The notes: generated by a model from the sequence alone, not told the origin. A stretch of DNA of 64,000 nucleotides from Nocardiopsis mwathae (GCF_014201195.1 NZ_JACHDS010000001.1:4650001-4714000); one strand, 5' to 3'; shown: positions 51,832 through 59,814, counted from the first letter of the stretch. Numbers and translations are program-made.

Positions 51832-51879
51832 GGCGGTCCTTCGTTAGTAGCTGCTCCGACCGAACTTAGCCCCCACCGC

Positions 51880-51908
51880 CCTCCCAGACATCTTCGACGG
51901 CGAATAGT
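51880..51908 (+). repeat. purL 3'-end repeat, copy 3
   Basis: 29 bases ending in GACGGCGAATAG match the last 29 bases of purL (48645-48673), including the stop codon, with two differences; the reading is 'ALPDIFDGE' then stop. Upstream sequence is unrelated to purL. It marks a possible outer boundary of an inserted segment. Confidence 0.65.
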
Positions 51909-52016
51909 CCAGTGACAGCCCCCTACAACTGGTCGCCCCGGGTTGACCGGCTCCAACTGCTGGTTGAGGTCACCGACCAAGGAACCTCGGGGGTGGATGG
52001 GCTGGATGAAGACGCG

Positions 52017-52042
52017 AAGGCCCCGGCACCTGCCAGGGCCTT
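52017..52042 (-). terminator. Weak hairpin after the DUF397 genes
   Basis: AAGGCCC / GGGCCTT (7 bp) with an internal GGCA/TGCC pairing in the loop, 12 bases past the stop of the second DUF397 gene on the minus strand. Confidence 0.5.
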
Positions 52043-52053
52043 CAGCATTGGGG

Positions 52054-52257
52054 TCAGAACGCGTACTTCCGTGCTCCCCGAAGGAACGCGGCCCATTCCG
52101 CGCTGTCGAACGCCAGATGGCCAGCCTCGGGACGCTCGGAGTCCCGCACGGCGCACCCGCCCTCGGGCAAGGCTGCGACCTCGACGCACTCTCTCGCGGT
52201 CGAGCTGTACGAACTCTTGCGGAACAGAGAATTCAGGCGAGGAAAGGAGGAATCCAT
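52054..52257 (-). CDS. DUF397 domain protein
   Basis: ATG 52257 gives 67 residues with the DUF397 signature 'FRKSSYSSTARECVEVAALP', 'CAVRDSERPEAGHLAFDSAE' and 'WAAFLRG'. The frame is open to 52293, so a slightly longer form is possible. It is the last of three genes (regulator, DUF397, DUF397) on the minus strand, 25 bases after the preceding stop if the ATG is used. Probably a partner or modulator of the Scr1-type regulator; biochemical role unknown. Confidence 0.85.
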   Translation of the reverse strand: MDSSFPRLNSLFRKSSYSSTARECVEVAALPEGGCAVRDSERPEAGHLAFDSAEWAAFLRGARKYAF

Positions 52258-52282
52258 CGGGTAACCAGTCGTCGTAGACGAG

Positions 52283-52540
52283 CTACAGGTCATGTCCTGT
52301 CACCACATTGAGGAAGGCGGACCACTCAGCTGCTCCGAACGCCAGGTGCCCGTGTCTCGGGTTCTGTGAGTCGCGCACGGCCACGCCTCTGGGCAGATCT
52401 GCCACTTCGACGCAGTTGTTGGAGTTCGGGGCGCTGTGGCTGGAAGCACGGAACGCCACCTCAACGCAGTTATCTCCTCCCGAAGTGGAGTAGCTGGACT
52501 TGCGGAACGAGGGGTCCAGGGGGGTGGGGAACTTGCGCAT
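52283..52540 (-). CDS. DUF397 domain protein with duplicated N-terminal motif
   Basis: The 85-residue protein carries the DUF397 opening twice: 'FRKSSYSTSGGDNCVEVA' directly followed by 'FRASSHSAPNSNNCVEVADL', then a single remainder ('AVRDSQNPRHGHLAF', 'AAEWSAFL'). A normal DUF397 has one copy, so an internal duplication of about 18 codons has occurred. It starts 21 bases after the regulator stop. The duplicated cysteine and 'CVEV' motif may alter partner binding. Confidence 0.88.
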   Translation of the reverse strand: MRKFPTPLDPSFRKSSYSTSGGDNCVEVAFRASSHSAPNSNNCVEVADLPRGVAVRDSQNPRHGHLAFGAAEWSAFLNVVTGHDL

Positions 52541-52561
52541 CGGGTCGTCCTAGGTCTTGGG

Positions 52562-53419
52562 CTACTGCTTCAGCAGGTCCTTGAGTAGAGCGATGGACTC
52601 GTCTGGTCGAAGTGCCTGCTCGCACGCTCGGGCGAAGAGCGCGCGGTACATCGACACCTCCGCCTTTTCTTCCAGATAGGCGCCGCGCGCCACCGACTCG
52701 GTGTAGACGATCGACAGATCGAGCTCATCGTGGAAATCAAGGATGACAAACGACGGGCCGAGCACCGCGTGCAGCCCCGAGCGCAGCGGCATGACCTGGA
52801 TGGTGACGCGGTTGCCGTCGTCTTCCCCCATCGCGATGAGGTGCTCGACCTGGGGCCGGAAGACCTCAGGGAGGTTCACGAGACGCTGTAGTGCCGCTTC
52901 CTCGACGACGAACCTGGCGACCAGTGGACTGCTCCGCGTGAGAACCTTCTGCCGCCGCTGGCGCGCCTCACATTTGCGCTGCGCCTCCTCCGCCGTGAGT
53001 AGCGGAGAGTTACGCATGAGCTCCGTGATGTACTCGGGTGACTGAAGCAGCCCGGGTACGAGGCTTGGCTCGTAGCTGAACAGCTCGGATGCCTCATCTT
53101 CGAACGCGGGCAAGGCGCTGCCGAAGGCATCGTTGTATTTACTCCACCACCCCGGCTTCTTCGCGTCGCGCATGAGCTGCTCCAACGCCTCGCGCTTGGC
53201 GGGGTCGTTCACGCCGTAGGTGTCGAGCAGGGCTCTGAGGTCGGTGAGATTGCCGCGCGTCCAGCGGCCGGTCTCGATGTTGTGGACCTTCCCCTTGGAC
53301 CAATCGAGCTGTTCAGCCACCTGGTCCATCGTCAGCTGCGCGGCTTCACGCGCGCTTCGTAGTTCCCGGGCCAGCTGCCGCTTCCCCACTGTCGGCATCA
53401 CCGGCTGACGTGCGGCCAT
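52562..53419 (-). CDS. Scr1-family XRE transcriptional regulator
   Basis: ATG 53419 behind GGGAGAGCG gives 285 residues; the longer upstream frame is not family-like. HTH at about 18-72: 'RELRSAREAAQLTMDQVAEQ' and 'LDWSKGKVHNIETGRW'. The DUF5753 domain has 'PGWWSKYNDAFGSALPAFED', 'EPSLVPGLLQSPEYI' and 'QVMPLRSGLHAVLGPSFVIL'. It is followed by two DUF397 genes and faces a three-gene operon, the same architecture as at 5.6-7.6 kb. Control of the divergent promoter is inferred from the shared ACTTGAAA/CTCTGA motif. Confidence 0.92.
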   Translation of the reverse strand: MAARQPVMPTVGKRQLARELRSAREAAQLTMDQVAEQLDWSKGKVHNIETGRWTRGNLTDLRALLDTYGVNDPAKREALEQLMRDAKKPGWWSKYNDAFGSALPAFEDEASELFSYEPSLVPGLLQSPEYITELMRNSPLLTAEEAQRKCEARQRRQKVLTRSSPLVARFVVEEAALQRLVNLPEVFRPQVEHLIAMGEDDGNRVTIQVMPLRSGLHAVLGPSFVILDFHDELDLSIVYTESVARGAYLEEKAEVSMYRALFARACEQALRPDESIALLKDLLKQ

Positions 53420-53510
53420 CACGCTCTCCCAACCTGCCTGTTCGCGTCGTGTCGATCGTAGACCGTGCGAACCAGGTATGAATACGACATAAATGACGTT
53501 TCTTTTTCTG

Positions 53511-53542
53511 ACTTGAAAACTCTGACGTTCACAGTTCATTAT
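53511..53542 (+). promoter_or_regulatory. Promoter/operator matching that of the first Scr1 locus
   Basis: ACTTGAAAACTCTGAC (53511-53526) is the near-identical counterpart of ACTTGAAACTCTGA at 6798. TTGAAA (53513-53518) as -35 with TCATTA or CATTAT (53536-53542) as -10 gives a 17-18 base spacer. The CTCTGA part lies in the spacer, where a repressor could block polymerase. Confidence 0.5.
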
Positions 53543-53559
53543 GCAGTTACCCAAGTTCC

Positions 53560-53600
53560 AGGTCGTCTCCGGCAGGCGACCTAACCCCTTCGGAGGGGTT
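53560..53600 (+). promoter_or_regulatory. Tandem-hairpin leader overlapping the ribosome binding site
   Basis: Hairpin one: AGGTCG / CGACCT (53560-53565, 53577-53582). Hairpin two starts at the next base: AACCCC / GGGGTT (53583-53588, 53595-53600) with a TTCGGA loop; the GGAGGGG site lies in the loop and 3' arm. Five bases later comes ATG 53605. The same two-hairpin layout precedes ATG 6893. Confidence 0.55.
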
Positions 53601-53604
53601 TCAC

Positions 53605-54093
53605 ATGCGAACCTTGATGTATCTGCTCGTCCCCCTAGCGGTACTCCTGCTGCGGCTCGCCGACCGCGAACCTGTCCCGACCGGGCGACACGCGGCCACC
53701 GGGAAGACCCCTGCCCCGAGCACCGATGCCGCCCAGCCATCGCCGCCGCGCCAACCCGGCCCACGTCGCGAAAGGCCGGTGCGGCGCATCCCGGACCGGG
53801 ATGCCTTCTACCGGCTCGCCGAGTACTCCCGGCACGCCTCGCGCTGGAACTTCCGCTACGACCATGACGCCCTGGCCGCCTACACCGCGACGCACCGCGT
53901 CAACCCCGACGTCACGGTCGCCGCGTCCAGCGTCGCGGCCCTGGCCGACCTGCTCGGCGACATCGACGTCCCAAGCCACGTCCGCCGCTACCAGCTCGAC
54001 CCCCGCGACCGACGCATGGCGGAACAGGAACGGGCCGAGCTCGACCTCCTCGTCAGCGCCTCCCCCGGCGCGGGAGCGGGGGCGGGCCGATGA
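53605..54093 (+). CDS. Hypothetical protein with N-terminal membrane anchor (Scr1-associated)
   Basis: The 162-residue protein starts 'MRTLMYLLVPLAVLLLRLAD', a hydrophobic anchor. An Arg/Pro-rich linker (about 25-60) and a domain with 'RLAEYSRHASRWNFRYDHDA' and 'VAASSVAALADLLGDIDVPS' follow. It is the positional and structural counterpart of the gene at 6893, with the same start, linker and leader hairpins but low sequence identity in the domain. The stop overlaps the next start (ATGA). Function unknown; possibly membrane-tethered. Confidence 0.7.
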   Translation: MRTLMYLLVPLAVLLLRLADREPVPTGRHAATGKTPAPSTDAAQPSPPRQPGPRRERPVRRIPDRDAFYRLAEYSRHASRWNFRYDHDALAAYTATHRVNPDVTVAASSVAALADLLGDIDVPSHVRRYQLDPRDRRMAEQERAELDLLVSASPGAGAGAGR

Positions 54094-54329
54094 GCACCAC
54101 CTTCGACATCCACGACCTCGACCCCGACGAGATGAACATCGTCGACAGCGCCGACGGCCGCGAGGTCTTCATCGAGCTCGGCGACCGCACCCGCTTCGCC
54201 GTCCCCACCACCGGCCCGGGAGCGGTCCGGGGTGCCGCGGCGATGCAGCGGCTCAGCGACCTCGCGCACGAGGCCTTCCACCGCGCCACCTGGCGCGCCA
54301 TCGCCGACGCCACGGGAGGTGACACGTGA
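54090..54329 (+). CDS. Small acidic hypothetical protein (Scr1-associated)
   Basis: A 79-residue acidic protein ('FDIHDLDPDEMNIVDSADGR', 'EVFIELGDRTRFAVPTTGPG', 'AAMQRLSDLAHEAFHRATWR'): a beta hairpin followed by a helix. Its ATG overlaps the previous stop and its stop overlaps the next start, so the three genes form one translationally coupled unit. No family is recognised. Confidence 0.7.
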   Translation: MSTTFDIHDLDPDEMNIVDSADGREVFIELGDRTRFAVPTTGPGAVRGAAAMQRLSDLAHEAFHRATWRAIADATGGDT

Positions 54330-54532
54330 TGCTCCAGCGCGCCCCCGCCCACCTCGAACCGGTCTTCATCCAGGCACGGGAACGCGCCTCTGCTAGCGGC
54401 TACACGCTGACCTGGTACCGCACCCCCGACGGCTGGCGCTACATCCTCACGAACCCGACGACCGGGTTCAAGCGCACCTACCGCTACCTCGCCCAGGTCC
54501 AGCAGCGACTCCATCGGGCCGACGCCCGCTGA
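54326..54532 (+). CDS. Small hypothetical protein (Scr1-associated)
   Basis: A 68-residue basic protein with 'ARERASASGYTLTWYRTPDG' and 'WRYILTNPTTGFKRTYRYLA', which reads as a three-stranded sheet plus helix. It overlaps the previous stop by four bases. There is no counterpart gene at the first Scr1 locus, which has only two small genes. No function can be assigned. Confidence 0.65.
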   Translation: MMLQRAPAHLEPVFIQARERASASGYTLTWYRTPDGWRYILTNPTTGFKRTYRYLAQVQQRLHRADAR

Positions 54533-54663
54533 ACCACCCCGGAAGGTCGCCCGGTCCCGCGGAGGGGTCGGGGCCGGGCGGCCCACTTGACCGATACCCG
54601 GCTTTCGAGGCCAGGACCGCCCCCACGCGCACGGGAAAACGCATTCCCCTCCCCGACCCCCGA

Positions 54664-54721
54664 TGATCATGGGATCCAGTCCGGCGAAACGGACACGACC
54701 GGATGCCAGCCCATGATCATC
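54664..54721. repeat. 58-bp palindromic repeat (copy A)
   Basis: Arms GATGATCATGGG (54662-54673) and CCCATGATCATC (54710-54721) are exact inverted copies. The element aligns without gaps over 58 bases with 59551-59608, sharing the internal AACGGACACGA, and with 59815-59872 in reverse orientation. It lies in a 350-base gap with no gene, before the type VII cargo genes. Confidence 0.75.
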
Positions 54722-54882
54722 GCACTGGAGCACCGACCGGTCCCGCCCTCGCCCTCTCCCCCCTGTCCGGTTGCGGTCATCACACCCTCACCGTCTGCCA
54801 TGTGTCACTCCACCCCGATAAGCTCACCGAGTTCATCCCATGACACGACGTTTCCCAGCGCGGAGAAGGGAGACCGAAGCCC

Positions 54883-55224
54883 ATGAGCACATGGGACATC
54901 AACCCCGACGGCGTCAACGCGGTACTGAAGCAGGTGTTCAACCACGCAGGCGGCGAGGACGGCACCGGCGGACTCGCCGGCACCCTGACCGACACGGGCG
55001 AACACATGACCAACGCGGCCAAGCACGCCAACAGCTTCCCGGTCAACACCGCCCTCGCCGAGTTCGCCGACCACTTCCAAGGCCCGCTGGAGAACATGAC
55101 CGCCAAAACCGCCAGCGCCATCGACGGATGCGCCACCGCCACCCGCGCCTACACCAACGGCAACCTCGAGATGGCCGCCGAGGCGCAGAAGAACGCCGGA
55201 ACCGTCACCGACCCCGACCTGTAG
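54883..55224 (+). CDS. WXG100/ESX-like small protein (DUF6507-type)
   Basis: The 113-residue protein begins 'MSTWDINPDGVNAVLKQVFN' and is otherwise all-helical, with a central 'GGLAGTLTDTGEHMTNAAKH' and a second helix 'FADHFQGPLENMTAKTASAI'. A helix-turn-helix hairpin of this size directly before a large toxin-like gene is typical of ESX-type secretion partners. It lacks a clear WXG; 'FPV' and the turn region are in its place. It probably forms a heterodimer with the N-terminus of the next protein for EccC-dependent export. Confidence 0.75.
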   Translation: MSTWDINPDGVNAVLKQVFNHAGGEDGTGGLAGTLTDTGEHMTNAAKHANSFPVNTALAEFADHFQGPLENMTAKTASAIDGCATATRAYTNGNLEMAAEAQKNAGTVTDPDL

Positions 55225-55282
55225 GCCTCCCCCGCACCCCCCGTCACCTCCGGCCAGCGGACACCAGCGAGAACGGAACAGC

Positions 55283-57958
55283 GTGAGCGACGAGCCGCTG
55301 ATCGACCCCGACGCCATCTTCATCCCCGACGCTTCCCCCGAAGAGCTGGAGTCCACCGCCGCCCAGCTCATCCAGGACGGCAAGGACGTCGCCCAGGCCG
55401 GCCAGGACATCAAGTCCTCCTGGCAGTCCCTGGCCGGGGTGTACTCCGCGCCCGAGTCCGACGAGCTCCTATCCGCGATCAACCCCGTCGCGACCACCGG
55501 CGACGAGTTCTCCGACGCCATGGGCAAAGTCGGCGAGGCACTGCAGGACTTCGCCGAAAAAGCCGGAAAGATCAAGAAGAAGCTCCTCAGCCTGCAGTCA
55601 GAGGCCCGGCTCTTCATCACCAACGTCGCCTCCCAGGAGGACTGGCGCTCCGAGCCCGACAACGTCACCAAGCACAACGACCTCATCGACCAGGTCGGCT
55701 CGCAGACCGTGGCCTACCAGGACGCCGAGCGGGAGTGCGCCAACAAGATCACCAGCGTGTTCGGCGGCACCACCTTCGTCCCGCAGGGCGGCACCCAGTG
55801 CAGACCCGGCGAAGTCGCCTACGGCGCGGGATTCTGGGCCCTCGGCGAGGACACCCCCACCCCCTGGGGCACCCCTCAAGAGGTGGACCACCCCTGGTAC
55901 ATCGACGCATGGGACGGCACGGTCGACATCGCTGCGGGGGTCGGCGAGTTCGCGGGCGGGGCCACCGGGTTCTACGGCCACAACGGATGGGCCATCACCC
56001 CTTGGGGGCAGGCCGAGAACCGGGGCTACTTCGGCTGGGACCTCGCCCAGGGCGTCAGCAGTCTCGTGGGCTACCGCTTAGAGGCACATGCGGACATGAG
56101 CCTGTCCATCGAGAGCACCTCGTGGGGCGAGGCCGGAGACGCCTGGGTAGAGGTGGGGCACTCGATCGTCCCGTGGCGCGAATGGGACGACCGGCCCGGC
56201 TACGTGATCACACAGGGCGGGATCAACATCGCGCTGACCGCCCTCGGCGGCGTAGGCGCTGTCAAGGCCGCCATCCAGGGCGCGAAGGGCGCATCTGCCG
56301 CGGCCCGCGCCGCGCGCGCCGCCGAGGAAGTCGCCGGGGCCGCCAGGCACGGGCACCCTGGCGCACTTGGACTGGCCGGCCAGGTCGGCCGCGCCCCGGC
56401 GGGCGCGGGCGCTCTGCCCACCGCAGGCGAGATCCTCACAACCCCGAGCCTGTGGGGTCCCGCAGCCCAGGGCGCGTTCAAGAATCTCCTGAAAGACGCT
56501 CTGGGGCTGAGCCACAACCAGCCCTCCGTACCCAACCCGGGCCACCACTCCTTCGACGGCGGCCGCGCCCCGGCCACCGGGTCTGCTCCCGACACGCATG
56601 CGGGGCAAGGACACGGCCAGCCCGGATCGAACGCCGGTTCCGCCGCGGGCAGCAGCGCCCACCATGCTCCGGCCCACACCGGCTCCGGTAGCCGGGCGCC
56701 CAACGACACATCGGCCGCTCCCCACACGCCCCAGCACGCGGGCCACGCGTCCGGGGATCCGACCACCAGCCAGATCCAGCGCGAGCTCGACCTTCTCGAG
56801 GAGCGCATCCAGAGACACAACGGCGACATCGACCGCGCCCTCGACGAGCACATCCGCGACCGCCAACCCCAACTCGTCGGCGCCGGAGCAACGGCTCGCC
56901 ACGGAGACACGAGCCCAATGGCTTCGTCCGGCGATGGCGGCCGGTTCTCCGCCGACTCCGACGCACCACGACCTCCAGGCCGCTGGGGCCCCAACTCCGA
57001 CCACTCATTCACTGGCGGTTCATCGGGAACACCACTGGTCGAAGGGGACGGCGGCCGAGGTGGAGGTGGCGCGCCCCACCACGGACATGGCTCTGGGCCA
57101 AGTGCCGGGGGCCGTGGCCATGGCGAGGACGGTATTGGGGACGGGAGGCCGGGCACGGCGGTTAGCCCCGATAATGAGAAGGCGCTAAAGAAGGCCGACG
57201 AACTCGAACAGAGCTTGCGCGATGCGGGCCTGACCAACGAGCAGATCGCCAGCCTGCGGGGCGACCACCCCCGTATCGGTGACGAGTGGCAGCGGGCAGC
57301 CTCAGCCGTAGGCCAGCCGTTCAACAAGACAGTAAAAAACCTACTCCATCCAGAAGCCACCCGATTCGCTTTGGAGGGAGCGAGTTCGCCACGTGAATTC
57401 GCCTATCGGTACGAGTACTACAAGGCAGTATTCGACGAAAAGGTCAGGCACCTGGAGGACACTGACCCCAGAGGACTAAGCCATAAGGGACAGTCGAGAA
57501 AGCGATCTGCTGCCGACCTCACCCTTGACATGGATGTTAGAGCACAGCTGGACGCCGACCATCGAGTCGTTCGCGAAGTCTGGGCCAATGACGCGCATGT
57601 CGACCCAAATCTACCTGAGAGCCAACGCGATCGCATGATTCGGGGGCAGGCAGGTGACATTACAATGGGGCACGAAACATCTGCCGCCTATCATGCTCGC
57701 AAGCACTACCGAGAACTCCCTGACGGCGAACGCTCAGGTGACGTTATTCGCGACTACCATGACAGCGCAGAAACAACCATCCGCGAAGGCGAACTAGTAT
57801 CGGCCAGCAACACAGGCCCCGGAGCAGAACGCCGCCTATATCACCGCAGTGTTTTCGATGAAAAAGAAGGAAAATACAGAGCACTTGAGGCGCTAGTTTT
57901 AACCAGGCCGGATGGCAAAGTTGTAATGCTAACCTACGGCACAGCCAAGGTGGCGTGA
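55283..57958 (+). CDS. Type VII-secreted polymorphic toxin-like protein
   Basis: An 891-residue modular protein. The N-terminal helical domain (about 1-160: 'ELESTAAQLIQDGKDVAQAG', 'DFAEKAGKIKKKLLSLQSEA') resembles WXG/LXG-type T7SS heads. A Gly/Trp-rich middle with an amphipathic helix bundle follows (160-380), then a Gly/Ser/His/Pro-rich linker (about 400-630). The compact C-terminal domain from about 640 has 'MGHETSAAYHARKHYRELPD' and ends 'DGKVVMLTYGTAKVA'. From about 57150 the GC content falls, as in swapped toxin tips. The tip could be an RNase of the BECR kind (His-rich motif), which is a guess. Immunity genes follow directly. Confidence 0.75.
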   Translation: MSDEPLIDPDAIFIPDASPEELESTAAQLIQDGKDVAQAGQDIKSSWQSLAGVYSAPESDELLSAINPVATTGDEFSDAMGKVGEALQDFAEKAGKIKKKLLSLQSEARLFITNVASQEDWRSEPDNVTKHNDLIDQVGSQTVAYQDAERECANKITSVFGGTTFVPQGGTQCRPGEVAYGAGFWALGEDTPTPWGTPQEVDHPWYIDAWDGTVDIAAGVGEFAGGATGFYGHNGWAITPWGQAENRGYFGWDLAQGVSSLVGYRLEAHADMSLSIESTSWGEAGDAWVEVGHSIVPWREWDDRPGYVITQGGINIALTALGGVGAVKAAIQGAKGASAAARAARAAEEVAGAARHGHPGALGLAGQVGRAPAGAGALPTAGEILTTPSLWGPAAQGAFKNLLKDALGLSHNQPSVPNPGHHSFDGGRAPATGSAPDTHAGQGHGQPGSNAGSAAGSSAHHAPAHTGSGSRAPNDTSAAPHTPQHAGHASGDPTTSQIQRELDLLEERIQRHNGDIDRALDEHIRDRQPQLVGAGATARHGDTSPMASSGDGGRFSADSDAPRPPGRWGPNSDHSFTGGSSGTPLVEGDGGRGGGGAPHHGHGSGPSAGGRGHGEDGIGDGRPGTAVSPDNEKALKKADELEQSLRDAGLTNEQIASLRGDHPRIGDEWQRAASAVGQPFNKTVKNLLHPEATRFALEGASSPREFAYRYEYYKAVFDEKVRHLEDTDPRGLSHKGQSRKRSAADLTLDMDVRAQLDADHRVVREVWANDAHVDPNLPESQRDRMIRGQAGDITMGHETSAAYHARKHYRELPDGERSGDVIRDYHDSAETTIREGELVSASNTGPGAERRLYHRSVFDEKEGKYRALEALVLTRPDGKVVMLTYGTAKVA

Positions 57959-58533
57959 TCAGAGTGAACGATATGAGCACACAAGACCGTGACGCACCCG
58001 GCCTGATGCGAGAGATCATCAGCGACCTCCAGGAGGGCGTTGATGACCCTAACTTCAAATGGGGCTCCATGCGGGCGGCCGAAAAGATCTCCAATCTCTA
58101 CTTCCTTCTAAACGGAAGCCTGCCAGACGATGAAGAAACAAACTCCTTCAAAAGGAAAGTCTCAGACCTACTCAGGAAAGGCGGGAACCCTAGCGGGCTA
58201 ACCATCCTCATCGGCGATTGCTATAGATACGCCGAACGGGGCAGACTTGATGGTTTTCACCAGGCGTGCCTATTGCGGTCGAAACTGCAAGTACTTCAGG
58301 ACGAATTTGTCGACTTGGAGGAAGTTGTTCACGAACCTGACCGAGGTGAAATCGCCGAGATCGACGAGCTTCTTGAAGAGGTATCCGACGACGCCCCTCC
58401 TGTCCCAGAGAAGGACATCCCCAATTGGCTTCCCGACTCTCACTGGTGGTGGCGGGCACCCAAGCAGCAGGACATGAGCCACGAAGAGCGCATGCGTAGG
58501 ATCTTGTACGACGAGAACGACTGGATGGGATGA
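57955..58533 (+). CDS. Probable cognate immunity protein
   Basis: The start overlaps the toxin stop (GTGA at 57955; ATG 57973 is an alternative), giving about 190 residues. It is acidic and mostly helical, of low GC like the toxin tip ('FKWGSMRAAEKISNLYFLLN', 'SKLQVLQDEFVDLEEVVHEP'). The C-terminus contains 'WLPDSHWWWRAPK', matched by 'IPPHHWWWNTAVR' at the end of the next protein. Position and composition argue for immunity to the toxin tip. No family name is known. Confidence 0.6.
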   Translation: MIRVNDMSTQDRDAPGLMREIISDLQEGVDDPNFKWGSMRAAEKISNLYFLLNGSLPDDEETNSFKRKVSDLLRKGGNPSGLTILIGDCYRYAERGRLDGFHQACLLRSKLQVLQDEFVDLEEVVHEPDRGEIAEIDELLEEVSDDAPPVPEKDIPNWLPDSHWWWRAPKQQDMSHEERMRRILYDENDWMG

Positions 58534-59489
58534 CCGTGCCTGACGACCGCTCGCCGGAGGAGATCGCCGCCCAGCGCATGCTGGCCGACCCTGATGCGAT
58601 CCGCCGACGGATGGAGGCGGACATCGCCGCGGTCGAGGCGCTCGGCCGCGGAGAGGTTCGCCTCGACCCGGCGGCCGGAGACGAGGCTGTGGCGTCGGCA
58701 GTCCGGTCGCTTGCGGACCGCATCGGCTTCGACTCGCCGATCGAAGCCGCCACGATGTCGATGCGGCATCTGCATGAACTCCCTGTCGCCGAGCGCGGCC
58801 CCGGCTCGGCCATCGAGGCCTACCTCACCGCGGCATCGCGGACCATCGCCCAAGGCCAGTTGGTGGGGAACCGGGGCTACCCCGAAGGCCACCGGTGGCT
58901 GACGTTCCACCGGACGGCCCGCGAGGCAGCCGGCATCACCGTGGCCCTGGAAGCCAGCGTCTATGTCGATGCCGATGGCTCGGTCCGGCTGTTCCACTTC
59001 CACTGGCCCACCGAGAGGCCGCAGACCCCTGTGTACGCGTTCGGGGGCACCCCAGAGCGGTACATGGACCAGGCGCTCTGTGACCTCCGCGACCACGAGA
59101 CGCCGTTCGACCGCGCGATGCTCATGCTCCTCGCCAACGCCCTCGGCGGACCGGGCACCACTGCCGGCCACGAGCAGCGCGCTGAGATCGCCGAACTCGT
59201 GGCCCAGCGTCGGGGCGAGCTCTCCGCATACGTCACGCAAGCCGAGAACTACGCCCTGGCCGTGCGGGCTGACCGCTGGTACGCCGCCTGCCTGTACCGC
59301 TCAGCGCTGGAGACCGTCTTCGAGAACTTCCTGGGCGGCGCCGGCTTCTCCCTCATCGACATGCAGGAGATCCAGGATATCGACGAAGAGCTGGACGATG
59401 CCCTGCCCGAAGTGACCGACGCGTCACCGGCCGCCGTGCCTCAGGGGATCCCTCCTCACCACTGGTGGTGGAACACCGCTGTCCGCTGA
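58530..59489 (+). CDS. Hypothetical protein sharing the HWWW tail, possible second immunity protein
   Basis: The 319-residue protein overlaps the preceding gene by four bases. It is mixed helix/strand: 'GNRGYPEGHRWLTFHRTARE', 'SVYVDADGSVRLFHFHWPTE' and 'AENYALAVRADRWYAACLYR', ending 'IPPHHWWWNTAVR'. GC content is back to the genomic level, so it is older here than the toxin tip and its neighbour. It may be a general part of the toxin locus rather than a tip-specific immunity protein. No family is recognised. Confidence 0.65.
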   Translation: MTVPDDRSPEEIAAQRMLADPDAIRRRMEADIAAVEALGRGEVRLDPAAGDEAVASAVRSLADRIGFDSPIEAATMSMRHLHELPVAERGPGSAIEAYLTAASRTIAQGQLVGNRGYPEGHRWLTFHRTAREAAGITVALEASVYVDADGSVRLFHFHWPTERPQTPVYAFGGTPERYMDQALCDLRDHETPFDRAMLMLLANALGGPGTTAGHEQRAEIAELVAQRRGELSAYVTQAENYALAVRADRWYAACLYRSALETVFENFLGGAGFSLIDMQEIQDIDEELDDALPEVTDASPAAVPQGIPPHHWWWNTAVR

Positions 59490-59550
59490 TCGCCGCCAAG
59501 GGATAGCGCCCGGGGCCGATCCAGCGATCCCCCACCTCGACAACCGCAGG

Positions 59551-59608
59551 TGACCATGGGAAACAATCGAACAAAACGGACACGATCAGAAGTAATCCCA
59601 TGATCATC
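59551..59608. repeat. 58-bp palindromic repeat (copy B)
   Basis: Starts GACCATGGGA and ends TCCCATGATCATCG; aligns without gaps to copy A (54664-54721), sharing AACGGACACGA in the centre. Lies 62 bases after the last gene of the toxin locus. Confidence 0.75.
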
Positions 59609-59814
59609 GTTGGGAACTAGGCCATAGACCTGCTGGTCGCGCTTGTCAGCTAACGGCTGGCCAATGTCCTGTGGCAGAGCAGCGGCTGCGGTGGGATGCT
59701 GGGGGCGTCTGCCATCACGCTGGTCGGCGCGGCCCCGGGGCACCCGGAAACCTTGGGCCGAGGACACCGACGACCACTCTTGCCCAGGCGTCCGAGTTTC
59801 CACAATTTCCCACC

